Positions 51,401-57,400 of a DNA stretch of 64,000 nucleotides are shown here, one piece after another (within the stretch, counting starts at the first letter, position 1; each line of letters opens with the position of its first letter). The notes under the pieces were generated by a model. It saw only the letters and a list, made by a program, of their open reading frames with translations, did not search any database and was not told where the DNA came from. The position numbers and the translations under genes are program-made. This DNA comes from Paragonimus skrjabini miyazakii (Eukaryota; Platyhelminthes; Trematoda; Plagiorchiida; Troglotrematidae): contig JTDE01000100.1 of the NCBI GenBank assembly GCA_014338405.1, forward strand, positions 13,474-77,473. The letters run 5' to 3'.

Positions 51401-54400
51401 TTCGACCAACTGTGTGCATTCAATTCTGCTTACATGTTTTATGGTTTGTGTTTCGGGAAAGTTACTCTCCTGACTAAACGTGTTTAACTAGGACGACATT
51501 AACATTTGCGGTTAAACTACGAGTGACAAACCCCCCAACACCTGACCACCGTAGACCGCTGTAAAAATTCGGCTCACCAGGTACCTCATTAATGCGAAAA
51601 ATGTCAAAGTTCATCTTTCGACTAATTTGAGTTATAGTGGACGCAAACAGCACAAAAGTCGGATGTTGTGCCAGCCACAACTAACCTTTAGTATGAGTTC
51701 AGTTCGTTTATTTCGACTGGCAACCTCTTTGACCAACAGGCGGTGGCGTCGAATCAATTGGTTGACTGTGATTAGCGAACGACCAACATCTTGATTTTCC
51801 GCGAGCAATGATTTCTCCCGAGTCCACATCTGTTCCGCTTGAAGATCTCTTTAAATTAGTTCCAAAAGTGCAGACAAATTGAGAAATATGTTAACAAGGA
51901 TGTATAAACACTACTAGAGGGACAACGAACTGACCAGTCGGCGGCAAAACTAGTTACACGTGCGGGATTACATACATGTGGACTGCATAGCTTGCCCGAA
52001 CGTCACAGAGTTGGTGTGTCTTTGAGGGCAGTACCATTCATGTCCAGTTTACAGCAGCACAAGATAACACATTGGTGGGTCCAACATTTTCGACTCGTAA
52101 GGCAATCAGTGGTTCAAAAAACTAAATATCCCCGCTTGTCCTACAAAAGTGGTAACATTAAGACCGTTGAAAACACGTCTCATAGCCGCCCGAGGCGCAA
52201 ATCCTATGCAGCCCAACTGATCATGCTGTTCGTCATCACCCGAATCTCAACATTTCTACCAAAAACACCGCTATCGCTACATATCATACCTTGCATCAAG
52301 TGAATTGTCGTGTGAGTGCCGGGCCACTCACGTAGACAGGACTGAGCGGCAATTGCGCAATCGGGTCAACAAACACATCGCAGTTTGGGCTCGCATAACT
52401 GTTATGGATAGCACAATGTCTCAATCAGGTGAGAATGTGACGTCACAAATAACCGGCTCGATACTTGTTGTGTCAACCTCGACTGAACTTTGGAAAGGCC
52501 TTCCAGTGATGTTATGCAACACGAAGTCGGTTCGCGGAGGTGGTAGCAATTAACATGTGGAGGCCACTCCTCTATGTACAAAAAGACTTGGTCATCTACA
52601 CCAGATTGCCATGGTGTCTGATGCGCACTGATGTTCTTGTGTGTGCGTGTGTTAGTGTGGTTGCTGATTTTGTCGTTTGGCTTCACGGTGTGCATTAAAC
52701 TTTACCATACAAACCCACAGACTGTAGTGTGTACCTGATGAGATGCACTAGTGTTTTATTGATAAGTTCTGTAAAAAACCGGTACCGACTTCTTTTTTCA
52801 AATTTGTTATAGGGAAAACGTTTGCATCACTACGGCTGCTACTGCTGTATTAATTTTCACTGGTTGATAGCAGCAAGGTAGCTGACAGAATTCAGCTACT
52901 CCTGTGAAGTTAATCAGGTGAAGCCAAGTAGACAAAGGTTATTCTAGGTTGCATTGGAGTAAGTAAATAAATGACTGATAGCATGTTAAATCCATATACG
53001 CAGTAAAGAATTTGGATAGCGATGACCAAGTTTACGTATACCGAAATTTCACTTAAACGTCTATAAGGTCATCAGGTTTTGGCTTATCTCTTTCAAACAT
53101 CAGCCCATCAACAGGTTTTTCTTGCGTGAGTAGATAATACTGACCTTAAGGTGAGTTTTGTTCAACTCACTGATTGAAATTTCAATTCGAAACACATCGG
53201 TGAACACTTTTTAGTTTTTACAGTATGAAATTGGAACAACTAATATAGACTGGATATGGCCAATGTCCGAAATATCATTGATTAAAATTTGGTTAGGACA
53301 CAGTATCTTCATTAATATCACATTGGTTCCGTGGGTGTTCCTGATCAATATTTATATTAGATCATCTGTAGTTGTAATGTAAATTTTGAATAAAAGACTG
53401 GTATATTTGAACCTGCAACTCTACGGCATTCGAAAAACTCGTATTCTTTGGTCATTATTTCATCACGGACTGTGGATTGGTAAGCAATTGACCACGTATA
53501 TACTAATAAAGAATACGTGATTAAAGTGTTACGAAGTGAATTTCGAGGAAGTGAAGTTTGTTTCTAACCTAAGCTAATTATTCTTGTGAAAAAACATTAG
53601 TCCGTAAGTTTCAGTTATAACATCGTATCAAAATACGAATCGCTAAGATAATATTGGTGCAATATATCCATAATGAAATTACCATGTTAACAGTTTTAGT
53701 CACGATCGTCTCTGGATAATGTTTGAGGGGCAATGCACTAATTGTTTTGTTAAGTAAAACCTATAATTCTGGACATCGATTTTGTCGTGCTTATGGTTTC
53801 TTCCTACAGTTTAGCTGTATTGTATACAACTAGAGGATTTCATCTGTAATGTTCGAAAAAAATGAGTACATTCCAAGCATTGCGATTTATATACAAGATG
53901 ACGGAGACTACAAATCTGCTGAAGCCTGGAAGATCATCAAACCCGTACTAATGTGGCTGAAGCTGCAGAACATTTCCAAATGAAAGGTTTCTCATACGTA
54001 TGTAAATATGTGAAAAATCTGGAATCCAAACTCCTGCAACGTGTGAACTTCGATGTTTCTTACACAAGCTTTACTGAAACCTTTTAAACGCTAAATCATG
54101 GTGATATCTGTGATTGTCAAAAATCATAATTTGTCAACCAGACTAGTTATGAGGCAACGTCATTAAGAGAAAATTGAATACCCTATTCAGTATCCAGGTT
54201 CATTTATAGATCATGGACATGGTTCCTGTGGTTCCTGATCAGTTGATTTAGCTGCAGTATACCGTTACAAATTCGGTACTATCTCACTATGATTCAATGT
54301 GCACGGTGCTTTGTCCATAATGTGCAAATAAACCTGGATTCAAGCCGCTCTAGAGACCGCCAAATATCCACGGGAAAATTATTTCTACTTCGAGTCAAAC

Positions 54401-57400
54401 TTGGTTCGAAAGCAGCACATCGAAAAAGAATTTCAATGCCGCATTTTCTGGTTTTTGTTTAACTCCTTGGGTATATTTAAACAGCTGAAGCAACAAACGG
54501 TTTTCATCTGGAACTACCCGCTACACGCCTAATCCGTTTTAATCTCTAAAAGGTCAATATTACGAAAAGTGGGAAAACTGTCCAAATGATTGGAACACAC
54601 CTGACTGCCATCTTACAGAAGTGCTACACAGCCCCATTTTAATAAACCCTCTGTAACAAAACCCGAAAAGCTTCTGAAAATCAATACTTTGTGCTAATTT
54701 ATGATTCGCAGGCTTGTTTTTTAACTTCGTATGTAACTGTAAACCAAACTGATAAATGAGCTGTTCATCTTTTCACTGAAGTTAGACAAAATTTTGATTC
54801 AGTACTGCATAACTGTAATGTTATTCTAAACTATCATCTACTGTCTACTATCTGATCACTAAACGGAAAGATCGTCACTACGTCAAGATATAGTGTTTAC
54901 GTGAAATGATAAATAAAATAATTATTTGATCCCCCAAATTGTTGAAGAATGACGGCGCACCTCGAATGACTAAATTGTTAGTCACACTGACAAAACCAGC
55001 ATGCTTTTAACTTGCTGAGGTAAATAAAGAGGAGCATTAAAGTGAGCTGTCGCATCAGGCATTATCACGGAGACAAATCAATATAACTATTGGACACTTG
55101 CAGAGGACAGGACAGTTTAATTTAGTTTATAATTGGGTTATTCTATTTGAAGAGTTGAATAACAAAACAAATGCCAAAAAGGACAGAGATCTGGAACGCA
55201 ATAATTCGCAGAATAGATGAAAGTAAATTCTCTTATTCTGCCACTTAGTTTATCGCAAACATGGAACAAGCAATCTTAGCCAGTTGATGCTGCCAGAAGT
55301 CCTCTTCGACACAAAACTGATAATAGAAGTAAGGAAGCTATGTTAATCAATAACCCGTATGTTGGCTCGTCAATATTATGAACAATTAACTGCAGGGTTC
55401 ATAGTCACCTATAAGTATTGTGTAGACGATCAATGACAACCAGCAAACTCGACAGACCATACTGCTTTACAGCAAAACAATAGCCCGTGTTATCGTTTGC
55501 TGAAAGGTAAGTTTCCAATACCGATTACTGTGTTTGGACGGTACATCTTTCCTTGCTCAAAACGAGTTGAGCAAAATGTTAGAAATTTTGCCACCTCAAA
55601 TGAAAGCCTAGGTCTAAATGTGAAAGAGGATTCTCTCATAAATTCCAGAATGATTAACTTCTTCATGAACTAACTGATAACTCGGTTGGCTACATCTCAT
55701 CCAGATGGGTGAAAATGAGCCGAGATGGATCAGATATACAAGATGGCTGAAAAACCATTTCGGAAAAGTTAATTTGTTTGAATATACCTCAACAGGAGCC
55801 ACAGAATAAACAGTCATGTACACTGGCAGTACGACTAATCCATTCATTTTTAGGTTATCACAAAACATTTTGATGGAAAAGAGAAAAACAATGTTGCCTA
55901 CTTGGCTATAATTTTGAAAATAACCAGAGCAATGATCGTTTGAGTCGCACTACGTAAGATCAATATTGGAACAACAGCTTTTCATAGCGAGACAACGTGG
56001 TCCAAATTAACGATTATTATTGGGCAACGTGCATTTTACATTTTGTTTAGTTGCCGGTTATTATTTTCTTTGACTCAAGCAATTTGGTCGTTTAAATCCG
56101 ACATAATCTCAAATAATTTGTTTCAATTATCACTTTCTGCAAACGAAGTAAGTGGCAGATGATCACTATTCAGAGTTAATGGTGTCCATCTTTCACAGTT
56201 TCGTTTACAATGAATTGTGCATGATCAGTTGCATTCTCTTCAATCAGACAAACGTTTCAATCCAACCTCATTACAAGTAGAAAGTTTCTAACCTTACGAA
56301 AAGCGTTTGTGGGTAAATGAGATGTCCCAGTTGTATCAAATAACCTGATGAGCAATTCTTCTAATATTCGCGCGACGATCAGTGATTCAGACTGTACATA
56401 CTTCAATACGGGTCTACAAGAGTTTGAAAGTCGAATGTGTACATACCAAATGACTTATTGCGGTAGATGTGTGGCTACAGTCAGAGAGACCAATATAATT
56501 TGTATAGCTAGACCAAGTTTGATTAGATTTAGCAAAACTCGTCTGTATTAGCGAAACAAAAAGTTATAGATCCATTTTGCTAAGCTCTATTTATATTGTA
56601 TTATTCATTACCCAGAAGTTGCTTATTTAGCAAAGCTTTATGTTCCAGTCAGCGTGAGCTTAAAATGAAAAATTCACATGAATCAGCCACTCACCTTAAC
56701 AGCTGATGACAATGGTTTTGTGCCATCAACTGGGCGTATACATTGTGAATAAATGTGTGTACTACCCAGTACCGTTTTTGTAATGAGTCCACAAGATCTG
56801 TCCAATCCTGATTTGTTTGTTCAACTGTTTCACACTTTGCCGATTTGTACAAAATTTCGGCATGCTCCTGTTGGGATTGAACAACGAACGAAGGATTATA
56901 ACTTAGTAAGATTTGGTGTATTGATTTCATGAGGGCTGTTTTTGAAATTACACGCGTATTTTGTGATAATCCGCGTGCTATATACACAACATCGAATGGA
57001 TTTACTTTTCCACATCTCAACAAGTGCGATGCCACTTTGATTTTTCACTTATCTACAATTTTGCTGATAGGATAGCTACATGAACAACCAACGAAATAAT
57101 TGATAAATCACATAATCACATAACTTCAAAGGTATCCTGATGAAGGTTGCTTTACATTTGAGTCCTTATCGTGTCCAGCCTACTAACCGTCCGAATGGTA
57201 GAACTTGAATGCAGTTCGTGAGTTACAAACTAAGTTGTATGGAGATTAGCTTTTCGCAAAGCGAAGTCAAAAATGACCCAAAATGTGTCTCATTTAGTCC
57301 ACAACGTACAGGAATGAACTGGAAATCTGATAAAGATCTGACTTGAACTACTAAATTGACCTGATCCACCGTAAACCGGGACGTAGATTTCTGTAATTGG

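Larger units (their letters stand above)
47551..51685 (-). other. Spectrin intron (4.1 kb) with assembly gap and fold-back repeats
   Basis: Contains a 100-base gap at 48,299-48,398, a perfect short hairpin at 48,576-48,607, tRNA-headed repeat fragments at about 48,665-48,815 and 49,440-49,640, and the nested fold-back composite at 50,506-51,215. Nothing coding was recognised. Confidence 0.7.
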
